Shown here in pieces: positions 23,751-32,133 of a DNA stretch of 64,000 nucleotides. The stretch comes from Panacagrimonas sp052387695 (GTDB lineage Bacteria > Pseudomonadota > Gammaproteobacteria > Nevskiales > Nevskiaceae). Each line of letters starts with the position of its first letter. Position 1 is the first letter of the stretch. The notes under the pieces are model-generated. The model was not told the origin of the DNA. It made no database searches and saw only the letters and a list, made by a program, of their open reading frames with translations. The translations under genes and the position numbers were made by a program. The stretch spans positions 1 to 64,000 of the forward strand of contig JBQTIX010000078.1 in NCBI GenBank assembly GCA_052387695.1. Reading direction: 5' to 3'.

Positions 23751-25876
23751 TCAATCGTCGTTGGTGATGGTCCCCCGTCCCTGGTTGTCGGCGATCGTCG
23801 TCCCGCTGCTGGGGTTGGAGAGATTCACGACGAAGGTCTCGCTGGGTTCGCGGGTGCTGTCGCCCTTGACCAGGATCACGGCCTGCTGCTGCACGACGCC
23901 AGGGGCAAAGGTGATGGTGCCGCTCTTGGCGGTGTAGTCCGAACCCGACCGCGCGGTGCCGTTGGCGCTGGCAAAGCGCACCGTCACCGGGCTGGTGGCA
24001 GCGGCGGACAGATGCAGCTTGAAGCGCAGCTTCCTGGTGCCGGAGTTGCCTTCGCTGATCGACACGTCAGCGATGCTGATGGAGCGGGCAGCCGGGGCGG
24101 CGGTGATGGTCAGGCTGGTCGTCTTCTGGTCCGCGGTCAGGAAGCGGGACGTGCCGCTGTCACCGGTGCCGGCCTGGTTGGCGTTGATGGTGCAGGTCTG
24201 GCTGGCGTTGGTTCCCGTCACGGTGGTGCCGCTGAGCGTGCAGCCGCTGCCGACCCGGCTCAGGGTGACGCTCAGTCCGGAGGTGCTGCTGCGGGTGATG
24301 GTGGAGGTTGCGCCCACCGCGATGCTGGTGGGACTGGCGGAGAGGCTGATCTCCTGGCTTTGATAGGGCGCCAGGCAGGACGGGCTGACCATGCCGCCGC
24401 CGGTGCCGTCGCAGGTCCAGCGCCAGGCGCCAGCGCTGCCGGTGACGGCCGCCGTCAGGGTGCCGACGCCGCAGAGATTCATCGTCGGGGCACTGGAGGT
24501 GGCCACACCGCTGGCGGTGCCGCAGGTGCCGTTGGCGGGGGTGACGCCGCCGGGCGCCACGGCGCCGAACTCGAAGGAGCCGGCATCGCAGCCCGAGCCC
24601 GCCGGTCGGATGAAGCCGCGCTGGTCAAACCCGCCGCTGTCGCTGGTAGCACCCGTGCACTCCGCCGAAGGCGCCAGGTCAATGGCCGGGCTGCCAGTGA
24701 CCAGGGCATGGGTCCGGGTGGGGCCGCCGTTGCTAGCCAGACTGCCGAGGATGGACGACAGCGCGGTGGGCGTGCCGCCGCCATTGGACGTCAGCACCAC
24801 GTCGGTGCTGCCGGGGGTGAAGTAGTAGAACGCCTGCTCGCTGGTGATGCCGGAGTGGCCGAAGACGTTGCGGCTGAGCGTGGTGGCGGGATTCCCGTCG
24901 TCGGCGTAAACCTCGCTACCCTCGCCGTCTGCGATGTTGCCGGACACGATGGTGCGCGAGATCACCGCGGGAACTCTGAACAGGTAGATGCCGCCTGCGT
25001 CACTGGAAGCATAATTTCCGGTCACGGTGCTGTCGCTGATGAAAGCCGCGCCGCGGTCCAGGTACAGACCGCCGCCACTGCCACTGCTCGCGGAGTTGCC
25101 GGACACGGTGCTGTTGCGCAGGGTGAGGGTGGATCTTTGCGAGCCGCCGTTTTCGTCCGCACCGTCCATTCCGATGCCGCCACCGGTCCCGGCGGTGTTG
25201 CCGCTGATGGTGCTGTTGAGCACGGTCAACTGACTGCCTGAAAAGGTATAAATGCCGCCGGCCGCGCTACTGGCGAAATTGCCGGAAACCGTGCTGTCGG
25301 TCAGCGTGGCTCGGGCCGCGGGATCCCGCCGCCGTTCGTCGCCGAGTTGCTTTGCAGCGTGCTGTTGCTCAGGGTCAGCGTGCCCAGGTTGTAAATGGCG
25401 CCGCCTTTTCCGGCAACGACGTAGTAATTCGCGTCCAAGAGGTCGCTCGCAAAGCCGCCGGTGACGGCGGTTTCCTGCAGGGTCAGATTACCCACGGACG
25501 CAACGTGGAAGATGCGAAAGCGTGGCGATCCGGCTTGTCGGGTGATGGTGCTGCCATTGCCCTGAATGGTGATGGCGCTGGTGATCGACGGCAGGCCATT
25601 GACTCCGTCGAGGATATTGTTTGCTACGGTCAAGGTCTGCGTGCTGTCCTCGGGCAGCACGATGGTGTCGTCGCCGTTGCCGGCGGTGCGCGAACCGGTG
25701 GCCGAATTGCTGTTGGCGGCGGTGATGGCATCGATCAGGGTGCAGCCGCCGTTCGCCACCGTGATGGTGGCGGCCAGAGCCGGCGCCGCCGGCAGGAAGA
25801 ACAGTCCGGACAGGGCCGCGGCGAGCGCGGTCTTGCGGAAGCTGGGAGAGGAGGGAGCAGCGAGGTTACGGGTCAT
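23751..25876 (-). pseudogene. Frameshifted secreted beta-helix / choice-of-anchor Q / Calx-beta protein
   Basis: Two overlapping reading frames make one gene. Frame 1 starts at ATG 25876 (signal peptide RKTALAAALSGLFFLPAAPALA) and encodes the start of a beta-helix, stopping at 25301. Frame 2 resumes with ATLTDSTVSGN and runs to 23751. The break lies in a G run near 25325: restoring one G gives ...NGGGDPAARATLTDSTVSGN, a smooth beta-helix junction, and a protein of about 708 aa. Downstream are beta-helix turns (STISGN, STVSGN), a choice-of-anchor Q-like part (DQRGFIRP), a Cys-rich section (GTCGTASG...CDGTGGG) and a C-terminal Calx-beta domain. This is either a real 1-nt loss, a phase-variable tract or a sequencing error in GGGATCCC. 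It is a paralogue of the protein at 1-1690. Confidence 0.8.
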
Positions 25877-25985
25877 GACGTGACTCCTGTGGATGAGTAC
25901 AGCGGGGGGTGAAGGGTGAAAAACAGCTCGAACCGGCCGAGCCGCAAGCTGCGGATGCCACTTTCACCCCGGAGTCAAGAAAAAG

Positions 25986-26010
25986 TCCCGAGCAAACTCC
26001 GAGCAATTTC
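25986..26010 (-). promoter_or_regulatory. 25-bp upstream motif with 11-bp-spaced direct repeat
   Basis: Second identical copy, 110 bp upstream of the frameshifted surface gene. On the minus strand it is followed about 5 bp later by CTTGACT, a possible -35, but no clear -10 follows at 17 bp. Confidence 0.5.
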
Positions 26011-26042
26011 CGAGGAGGGGAGGTGGCTGGCTCGCAGATCGG

Positions 26043-26149
26043 TGTAGGTCGGTTCAAGCCGAAGGCGGAACCGACGCTGCGCGCGCTCGACGAAGGGCGC
26101 GCAGCGTCGGGTCCGCCCGCGAAAAACACGCGGGCTTGACCCGACCTAC
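26043..26149. repeat. BIME-like repeat (family A, copy 6)
   Basis: The cleanest copy: GTAGGTCGGTTCAAGCC-GAA-GGCGGAACCGAC, inner GCTGCGCGC/GCGCGCAGC arms, then GTCGGGTCCGCCCGCGAAAA...CGCGGGCTTGACCCGACCTAC. Useful as the reference for the family. Confidence 0.9.
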
Positions 26150-26316
26150 GCCGCCTCATTCCTGCCTTCAATCGCAATGAATCCCGGAAGGGCTGGAACG
26201 ACGTCGTCAAGGAAGTCCTGCACCGGTTCGAGAACACGATCGGACGAAGACCCCCGCACACGGCTCCCGGTCACCGGCGCGTAGAATCCGGGCACTTTTC
26301 CTCACCGGAGCCTCTC

Positions 26317-26823
26317 ATGCCGATTTCCATGTACGACCTTGCCGTCCCCAGCCTGGTCCGCGCCCTTACCAACCTGCGTGGCCTGCTGGACAAGGCCGCC
26401 GCCCACACGGAGGCCAGGAAGATCGACCCGCTGGCCCTGACCCGCTTTCGCCTCTATCCAGACATGCTGCCGTTGACCTTCCAGGTGCAGGTGGCCTGCG
26501 ACATGTCCAAGGGCTGCGTGTCACGTCTGGGGGGCCTTGAAGCGCCGAAGTTCGACGACAACGAGCAGACCTTCGCCGAACTGGGCGCGCGCATCGACAA
26601 GACCCTGGACTTCGTGCGCAGCGCCCGGCGCGAGCAGATCGAGGGGACCGAGACCAAGGCGATCACGCTCAAATCGCCGCGCGGGGACCTGAATTTCGAC
26701 GGCCAGACCTACGTCCAGTTCTTCGTGCTGCCCAACATTTATTTCCACGTCGCGACGGCCTACAACATCCTGCGCCACAACGGCGTCGAGATCGGCAAGA
26801 TGGATTTTCTGGGCAAGCCCTGA
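26317..26823 (+). CDS. DUF1993 family protein
   Basis: 168 aa. MPISMYDLAVPSLVRALTNLRGLLDKAAAH, RLYPDMLPLTFQVQVACDMSKG and the C-terminal NIYFHVATAYNILRHNGVEIGKMDFLG match the DUF1993 pattern, a cytosolic four-helix protein related to the DinB/YfiT fold. A GGAG site precedes the ATG. No metal-binding triad is obvious. It is monocistronic, flanked by two BIME-like elements, and its role is unknown in this family. Confidence 0.85.
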   Translation: MPISMYDLAVPSLVRALTNLRGLLDKAAAHTEARKIDPLALTRFRLYPDMLPLTFQVQVACDMSKGCVSRLGGLEAPKFDDNEQTFAELGARIDKTLDFVRSARREQIEGTETKAITLKSPRGDLNFDGQTYVQFFVLPNIYFHVATAYNILRHNGVEIGKMDFLGKP

Positions 26824-26884
26824 GGCGGAGGCCGGTCCTCGACGGACCCTCCGCACAGGCCTGTCGCCGCCCTTCGACGGGCTC

Positions 26885-26990
26885 GTAGGTCGGTTCAAGC
26901 CGAAGGCGGAACCGACGCTGCGCGTGCTCGACGACGACCGGCGCCTGTCGGCTCCGGCCACGAAAAGCCGTGGCCTTGAGCCGACCTGTA
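26885..26990. repeat. BIME-like repeat (family A, copy 7)
   Basis: GTAGGTCGGTTCAAGCC... ending CTTGAGCCGACCTGTA, with the GGCCACG-AAAA-GCCGTGGCC inner stem. It is followed by ATGAATTCAGACCTGTGC, the conserved right flank shared with copies 3, 8 and (diverged) 11. Confidence 0.87.
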
Positions 26991-27037
26991 CCCGACCCAT
27001 GAATTCAGACCTGTGCTGAGAGTCCCCAATGGCCTCA

Positions 27038-27529
27038 TCAGTACTCCACCGTCACCGTGATCGTGTCTGTATACGCGCCGCCACGCGCGTTCTGGAGCGC
27101 AGGCACGCGACCGTAGACGGTGTAGTTGCGCACGGTGGTGAACAGGCCCAGCAGGTAGCCGTCGCTCACGGTGCCGGTTCCGCCGGTGCCATTGCCCCAG
27201 ACCGTGGTGCGCCCGCTTTGGGTGTAGAGGTTGTAGTTGAGCGTGTTGGCGCCGCTGCTCAGGCGACGCGGCGCGTAGCTGCCCGAGCCACCGGTGGAAA
27301 GCCTGATCTCGTAGGCCACCAGCAGGCTCAGCAGACCGCCGAGGCTGCACGTGACCTGGATGTTGCCGGTGGAATCGTCGGCGACTCCGCTGAACGGGTT
27401 GTAGCTGCCGAAGGCGATGGTCGTTGCGCTGACCGAGCAGTTGGCGACCGCCTGAGCGGCAGGAGAAATGATCAGTGCGATCAGCCCGATCAGGATCGCG
27501 CGAGCGGGCCTCACGACCCGTCGCCACAA
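27038..27529 (-). CDS. Spore coat U (SCPU) domain pilus subunit, second subunit or tip
   Basis: 163 aa with a signal peptide (ILIGLIALIISPAAQAVA). The mature part is an SCPU domain: NCSVSATTIAFGSYNPFSG, the conserved VTCSLGG with the disulfide-forming Cys, YNLYTQSGRTTVWGNG and the C-terminal donor-like TDTITVTVEY. It overlaps the usher 3' end by 19 nt, so it is the last gene of the pilus operon. In CsuA/B-C-D-E-type archaic systems the last gene encodes the tip adhesin, but those tips are two-domain proteins; this one has a single domain. It could be a minor subunit or an abbreviated tip. Confidence 0.85.
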   Translation of the reverse strand: MWRRVVRPARAILIGLIALIISPAAQAVANCSVSATTIAFGSYNPFSGVADDSTGNIQVTCSLGGLLSLLVAYEIRLSTGGSGSYAPRRLSSGANTLNYNLYTQSGRTTVWGNGTGGTGTVSDGYLLGLFTTVRNYTVYGRVPALQNARGGAYTDTITVTVEY

Positions 27530-29799
27530 CGCAGACGCTGAACCGCGTCGGCCTGCGCCCCGCGCCCCGTGCTCGCGGTACAGCGCTGTCCGTCAATCTC
27601 GACCTCCACCCGATCCGGCGCCTCGCCGTGCGGCCATACCACCTGCCCGTCCTGACCCGGCATAAAGCTCAGACCCGTTGCCGGGTCGTGCACCTTTGCC
27701 CTCGCGGGCAAGGGGCGGCCGTCCGGCATCGCGAGCCGGAATCCATGCCTGCCGGCGTCGCGCACGCCGAGGTCGATTCGAATGCCACCCCGCGTGGAGG
27801 GCGTGACGATGCGTTCCAGCGCCTGCACATGGGCGTCGATCGGAATATCCGCATCGACCAGCCCGACCCTGTTGTCCTGGTACGGGCGCAAACCCGTTAG
27901 CAACGCGAGGCCGCGCCGGTCCGTGCGTGCCGCCAGCCGGTTGTCCCGCAAGACCCCGACGTCGGCCAGACCCTGCGTATCGATCACCGCGAAGCCGTCC
28001 TCGTCCGCACGAGTCCAGAACAGGTCCCGGCCGAGCCATGCGACGCGCGTGGATGCCCCTGCACGGACGGCCTGCTCGTCGTCGCGATCGGCGACCACCA
28101 GACCCAACCGTCCGCGGCCGCTCGTCCACTCGGACTCGGCCAGCGCCAGACGGCTCGCACCGTCCTCGAACCGCAGGCGGTAACGATCGTCCAGGACCTC
28201 GCGCGGATTGCGCTGCCACTCGAACGCGCGGCTGTCCCGTCCACCGGCGCGCTGGGTCTCGACCAGATTCGTGGATCGGCCCCAGACGCCGGCCAGGCTC
28301 AGGCTGGCGAAGGTATCGACGGAATCCTGCCGGGTGCGAAGCAGGCTGGCGTTGAGAAACCACTCCTTGCCGACCCTCGTCCCCAGGCCGAGCGTGAACA
28401 GGTCCGCCGGCACCTCGTCCCGCGCCGTCTGGCGGACCCAGGTCAGCGAGGTGGACCAGCCGGCCACCGGCGCCCAGCCGAGGTTGGCGCTGGTCTGTAT
28501 GCGCTGCGAAGGCAGGTCCTCGCCCAGGTCGGTCCAGTCCGATGAAGGCCGTCGCCATCGCAAGCCCAGGCTGGTGCCGCCGCGACCCTCCCAACTCGCG
28601 CCGGCCTGCACCAGGCTGCCGGAACCCGGCGCGTCGCGACTGATGGCGAGCACCAGTTCGGCCAGCCCGCCAAAGGGCAATGCAACCGTGGTGGCCCCGC
28701 CGGCCGCCTGACGCTGACGCTGCCACTCGCCGCGCGCTTCCGCCGTGAGCCCCTCGCTGAAGCCGCGTCGCAAACCGCCGGAGACGAAGGCCGACCCGTA
28801 ATCGAAGGACTGGAGCGCGTACGCGCGGCGCAGCCAGCCCGCGTCGATCCGTGTGTCCGACAACCCCGGCCGCAGCAGCGAGGCCACTGCATAGAACGGC
28901 TGCGACAGGATCTGTTCGCGACCGAGCAGGTCGCGCACGACCACGGTGGCCTGGTTCTGGCCGGACTGGACCGGCACGTCCGACAGGACGAAGGGACCGG
29001 CGTCCACGGTTTCGCGACGCGCGAGCTGGCCGTTGACGTAGAGGTCGAGGGTCGAGGGCAGGCTCGCGACACCGGACACGCGCGCCTGTGGAAACGTGAC
29101 GAGGTCCGGCTGCAGGGAGAAATCGGTGCCGAAGGAGACGCCGCCGAATCGAACCGCGCGACCCCAGGCGCCCGGCCGGACGATGCCGTCGCCCAGATCG
29201 AGCCTCTGCGTGATTTCAGGATGTTCGATGCTCCAGGTGCTGTCGAGCCGCGTCAGGTTTTCGTTATCGAGCAGCAGGTCGGTCGCACCGAAACCCAGGC
29301 TATTGAAAATGCGCGCGCCGAACAGGCCGGCCAGACGCATGTCCTGAGCGCTGCGCGTCCATTGCAGGTCGGAGTCGATCCAGCCGCCGGGTTCGATGTC
29401 CTGGTCTACGGTTGGATCGCGCGCCGGCTTCGACAGGTCGCGGAGCTGGATGCGCCGCAGCTGCGGGTCCACTTCCAGCCACAGGGCCTGCAGGGCGGGA
29501 TCGAAGCGGCTTTGCAGATGGGGCTGTGCATCGAGCCGATACCAGTCGGCATCGTCGAATCGAAGCGCGTGCCCGGTGGGTTCGGCCAGGCCCCAGTCGT
29601 CCAGGTCCTCGCCGCTGGCCCAGAGATGGTTCTCGGTGTCGGCGAGCAGCAGGCGGTCGTCACTCGGCTCGCCCTGCCCCGCATGAACCGACAGCCACAG
29701 CGGCTGGACCGCGGGCGCGGCCCCGGCCGTCGCGGAGCCACCCAGCAGCCAGATCGCGACGAGCAGCGCGCGATCAGGGCGCGTGCAGCACGACATCGA
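27511..29799 (-). CDS. Archaic chaperone-usher pilus outer-membrane usher
   Basis: 762 aa from ATG 29799, which overlaps the chaperone 3' end by 26 nt. A signal peptide (ALLVAIWLLGGSATAGA) is followed by an N-terminal domain, then the beta-barrel with plug region (PSTLDLYVNGQLARRETVDAGPFVLSDVPV, PFYAVASLLRPGLSDTRIDAG) and the conserved usher C-terminal segment (LRPYQDNRVGLVDADIPIDA, RARVHDPATG-like end). It forms the secretion pore that assembles SCPU-domain subunits delivered by the chaperone. The length is slightly short compared with about 800 residues for FimD/CsuD, mainly in the N-terminal part. Confidence 0.88.
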   Translation of the reverse strand, partial: SMSCCTRPDRALLVAIWLLGGSATAGAAPAVQPLWLSVHAGQGEPSDDRLLLADTENHLWASGEDLDDWGLAEPTGHALRFDDADWYRLDAQPHLQSRFDPALQALWLEVDPQLRRIQLRDLSKPARDPTVDQDIEPGGWIDSDLQWTRSAQDMRLAGLFGARIFNSLGFGATDLLLDNENLTRLDSTWSIEHPEITQRLDLGDGIVRPGAWGRAVRFGGVSFGTDFSLQPDLVTFPQARVSGVASLPSTLDLYVNGQLARRETVDAGPFVLSDVPVQSGQNQATVVVRDLLGREQILSQPFYAVASLLRPGLSDTRIDAGWLRRAYALQSFDYGSAFVSGGLRRGFSEGLTAEARGEWQRQRQAAGGATTVALPFGGLAELVLAISRDAPGSGSLVQAGASWEGRGGTSLGLRWRRPSSDWTDLGEDLPSQRIQTSANLGWAPVAGWSTSLTWVRQTARDEVPADLFTLGLGTRVGKEWFLNASLLRTRQDSVDTFASLSLAGVWGRSTNLVETQRAGGRDSRAFEWQRNPREVLDDRYRLRFEDGASRLALAESEWTSGRGRLGLVVADRDDEQAVRAGASTRVAWLGRDLFWTRADEDGFAVIDTQGLADVGVLRDNRLAARTDRRGLALLTGLRPYQDNRVGLVDADIPIDAHVQALERIVTPSTRGGIRIDLGVRDAGRHGFRLAMPDGRPLPARAKVHDPATGLSFMPGQDGQVVWPHGEAPDRVEVEIDGQRCTASTGRGAQADAVQRLRCGDGS

Positions 29800-30481
29800 C
29801 CTGGCCCGCGTCGGTGCGCGCAAGAACGTGGATCGGCGCCTGCGCGAACTGCGGCAAGGTCCACTGGCGGGTCGCGCCGGGCAGCACGTAGGCGAGGCCG
29901 GCCACGTCGAACTGCCGGCCGGCAGCGTCGGTGGCCTTGAGTTGCGACAGGCGCAGGCGACGGTTGCCGGAGTTGCTCAGGCTCACGCGCGTCGCGCCCG
30001 TGGGACTGCGGTCGGCCGCCCAATTCAAGGCGCCTTCCGTTTCCTCGACCGGCTGCACGAACAGCGGCACGCCGATGCGCAGCAGCAGGCGCAACTGGTT
30101 GGGCGCCGACTCCGTCACGTCGGGGACTTCCTGCAAGTAAAGCCGATAGGCCGATTCGGTCAGCGTGGCCGGCGCACCGCCACGAAATCCGGCGCGCAGG
30201 ATCTGGCTGCCACCCGCCGCGATGCGGAACACCGGCGGGTTGACGATCAGGTCGGTCGCGGGTTCGTAATGATCCTCACCATCGACCTGGGTCCAGCGCA
30301 TGGCGCTGACCTGCACGGTGCGCGCGCGGCTGCCGTCATTGTTTATGGTAAGGGAGGTCGCCTTGGCGCCCGGCGCCAGCTCCAGCCGGATCGGGTTGAC
30401 GGTGAATCCGCCGGACGATTGCTGGGCGGCGACCACGCTGCACAGGCTCAGCCACAGGGTGAACACGCGGAGCAGGATCAT
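29774..30481 (-). CDS. Archaic-type PapD-like periplasmic pilus chaperone
   Basis: 235 aa. A signal peptide (VFTLWLSLCSVVAAQ) precedes two immunoglobulin-like domains: GGFTVNPIRLELAPGAKATSLTINNDG at the start and ESAYRLYLQEVP before the interdomain region. The segment NQLRLLLRIGVPLFVQP matches the G1-strand and cleft region of archaic chaperones. It would donate a beta strand to the SCPU subunits and hand them to the usher. It sits 72 bp downstream of the major pilin gene and overlaps the usher start, consistent with one transcript. Confidence 0.88.
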   Translation of the reverse strand: MILLRVFTLWLSLCSVVAAQQSSGGFTVNPIRLELAPGAKATSLTINNDGSRARTVQVSAMRWTQVDGEDHYEPATDLIVNPPVFRIAAGGSQILRAGFRGGAPATLTESAYRLYLQEVPDVTESAPNQLRLLLRIGVPLFVQPVEETEGALNWAADRSPTGATRVSLSNSGNRRLRLSQLKATDAAGRQFDVAGLAYVLPGATRQWTLPQFAQAPIHVLARTDAGQVDVVLHAP

Positions 30482-30553
30482 GGTCGTGTGTTCAACAAAC
30501 CAGGTCGCTTCGTCGTCAAGCGCGATGGTGCGACTTGGCGTCGAAGGCGGTCA

Positions 30554-31045
30554 TCAGTAATCGACGGTGACGGTGACCGTGTCGCTATAGCTGCCGGCCG
30601 GCATGTTTTCCGCGGCCGGGATGCGGCCGTACACGGTGTGATTCTGCGCGAGGCCCGTGCCGGTGGAATCCAGGGTGTCGGTGGTATCGGTCTGGCCCCA
30701 GTTCTGGGTGCGCGCGGCGTCGCGGTAGAGCGCGTAGTTCATCAGCTCGGTGCCGCTGGCGCGCAGCATCTTGCGCGTGGTCACGGACGATCCGTTGGCG
30801 CCCGGGTTGAGACGCAGGTTGTAGGGCGTGCTCAGGGTGCAGGTGACGGTGATGGCGCTGGTGCCGTCGAGGGCCGATCCTCCGATGGGACTGTAGGTGC
30901 CGAAGCTGAGATTGGCCGCGGACACCGCGCAGACGTCGATGACGGTGGCGCTGACATTGAACGTGGTGGAGGTCGTCGCCGCCTCGGCGACGCCGGCCAG
31001 TGCACCCATGAGGGTGAAGGAAATCCAGCGCAGCGACGGTTTCAT
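30554..31045 (-). CDS. SCPU-domain major pilin
   Basis: 163 aa from ATG 31045 (GGAG 8 nt upstream). A signal peptide (LRWISFTLMGALAGVAEA) precedes an SCPU domain: TFNVSATVIDVCAVSAANLSFGTYSPIGG, the paired Cys in VTCTLS, the LRLNPGANG loop, and the C-terminal SYSDTVTVTVDY. First gene of the pilin-chaperone-usher-pilin operon. The domain pattern matches CsuA/B-like subunits that polymerise by donor-strand complementation; these archaic pili support surface attachment and biofilms in other bacteria. Frames further upstream translate a BIME-like repeat and were rejected. Confidence 0.87.
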   Translation of the reverse strand: MKPSLRWISFTLMGALAGVAEAATTSTTFNVSATVIDVCAVSAANLSFGTYSPIGGSALDGTSAITVTCTLSTPYNLRLNPGANGSSVTTRKMLRASGTELMNYALYRDAARTQNWGQTDTTDTLDSTGTGLAQNHTVYGRIPAAENMPAGSYSDTVTVTVDY

Positions 31046-31153
31046 GGCGTTCTCCAGGAGGACGCCAGGAGCGGGTGCAGGATTGGTGCCCGAGATCTTG
31101 CAACGGGTCCTGGGCGCGCCCCAGGTGAAGGTCTGCACCGTTCGATCCGGCTC

Positions 31154-31255
31154 GTAGGTCGGTTCAAGCCGAAGGCGGAACCGACGCTGCGCACGCTCGA
31201 CGAAGGGCGCATGTCGGCTCCGGCCACGAAAAGCCGTGGCCTTGAGCCGACCTAC
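31154..31255. repeat. BIME-like repeat (family A, copy 8)
   Basis: GTAGGTCGGTTCAAGCC... CTTGAGCCGACCTAC, with left flank GTCTGCACCGTTCGATCCGG and right flank GAATTCAGACCGGGGCAGAG. It occupies the gap of about 300 bp between the divergent pilin operon and the GST gene, so it may sit between their promoters. Confidence 0.87.
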
Positions 31256-31349
31256 ACCCGACCTACCCATGAATTCAGACCGGGGCAGAGAATATCTGGG
31301 AGCCTGGGCACAGTACGCTCCTGCTTCTTCTCGACCCCCTGAGGTTCCC

Positions 31350-32012
31350 ATGATCCAGCTCCATCACTGCGTCACCGCCCGATCCTTCCGCCCGCTGTGG
31401 ACGCTGGAGGAGCTGGGATTGCCGTACGAACTCGTCGTGCTGCCTTTCCCGCCGCGCGTGTTCGCACGCGAGTATCTGGGCGTCAATTCGCTCGGCACCA
31501 TTCCGGCTTTTCGCCACGGCGCGACCTTCATGACCGAGTCGGCCGCGATCTGCCAGTACCTCGCCACCCGCCACGGCAAGGGCCTGCTGAGCGTGGCCGA
31601 GGACGACGCCGAGTACGGCGCCTACCTCAACGCCCTGCATTTCGGCGAGGCCACGCTGACCTTCCCGCAGACCCTGGTCCTGCGCTACAGCCGCATGGAG
31701 CCCGCGGACCGGCGCCAGCCGCAGGTGGTGGAGGACTACACGCGCTGGTTCCTGGCGCGGCTGCGGCGGGTCGGCGAGTTGCTGGTGGATCGATCCCACC
31801 TCTGCGGCGAGCGCTTCACGGTGGCCGACATCTCGGTGGGTTATGCGCTCATGCTGGCCCAGACCCTGGGGATGCGCGACCGTTTCCCCGAAGCGGTGGG
31901 CGCGTACTGGGAGCGCTTGCAGGAACGCGAGGCCTATCGCCGTGCACTCGCCGCGCAGGAACGTGGGGCGATCGCGGCGGGGGTGTCGCCCTTGTTCGCC
32001 ACGATGGACTGA
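31350..32012 (+). CDS. Glutathione S-transferase family protein
   Basis: 220 aa from ATG 31350 (GAGG upstream). The thioredoxin-like N-terminal half has QLHHCVTARSFRPLWTLEELGLPYELV, NSLGTIPAF with the cis-Pro, and TESAAICQYLA (the glutathione gamma-glutamyl-binding E-S pair). The helical C-terminal domain contains the folding motif RFTVADISVGYALMLA (N-capping box). The likely role is glutathione conjugation or peroxide detoxification. Glutathione reductase lies convergently just downstream, which suits a shared thiol-redox role. Its stop codon directly abuts an inverted repeat. Confidence 0.9.
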   Translation: MIQLHHCVTARSFRPLWTLEELGLPYELVVLPFPPRVFAREYLGVNSLGTIPAFRHGATFMTESAAICQYLATRHGKGLLSVAEDDAEYGAYLNALHFGEATLTFPQTLVLRYSRMEPADRRQPQVVEDYTRWFLARLRRVGELLVDRSHLCGERFTVADISVGYALMLAQTLGMRDRFPEAVGAYWERLQEREAYRRALAAQERGAIAAGVSPLFATMD

Positions 32013-32065
32013 GAGGCTGTGAAAAATTCGCCCTCGCTACGGTGTTCGATTTTTTTCACAGCCTC
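32013..32065. repeat. Inverted repeat GAGGCTGTGAAAAA/TTTTTCACAGCCTC
   Basis: Arms of 14 bp flank an AT-rich middle. It begins at the base after the GST stop codon, as the half copy does after the GT2 stop at 7962. It can form a long hairpin and might terminate transcription. A bare T run follows neither side outside the stem. Confidence 0.7.
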
Positions 32066-32082
32066 TGATGCCGTGCTGCGCA

Positions 32083-32126
32083 TGTCGGCTCCGCCCGCGA
32101 AAAGCATGCGGGCTTGAGCCGGCCTA
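32083..32126. repeat. Half BIME-like repeat (family A, copy 9)
   Basis: Hairpin 2 only: ATGTCGGCTCCGCCCGCGAA...GCGGGCTTGAGCCGGCCTAC. It abuts the 3' end of the glutathione reductase gene (8 bp). Confidence 0.8.
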
Positions 32127-32133
32127 CGCCGAT

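Larger units (their letters stand above)
25877..26316. other. Intergenic region with surface-gene motif and repeat
   Basis: 440 bp between the divergent frameshifted surface gene and the DUF1993 gene. It holds the 25-bp motif (25986-26010) and a complete BIME-like repeat (26043-26149). From about 26158 an open frame continuous with the DUF1993 gene reads RNESRKGWNDVVKEVLHRFEN but lacks a start codon; it may be a relic. Confidence 0.6.

Noticed and set aside
23366..23767. Plus-strand 133-codon open frame between the surface genes
   Set aside because: It translates two palindromic repeats and has no ribosome site or protein-like motif.
25866..26261. Minus-strand 131-codon frame upstream of the surface gene
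   Set aside because: It covers the intergenic repeat and the 25-bp motif; no signal or domain pattern.
26158..26316. In-frame upstream extension of the DUF1993 gene (RNESRKGWNDVVKEVLHRFEN)
   Set aside because: It reads like protein but has no start codon, and the ATG at 26317 has a good ribosome binding site; noted only as a possible relic.
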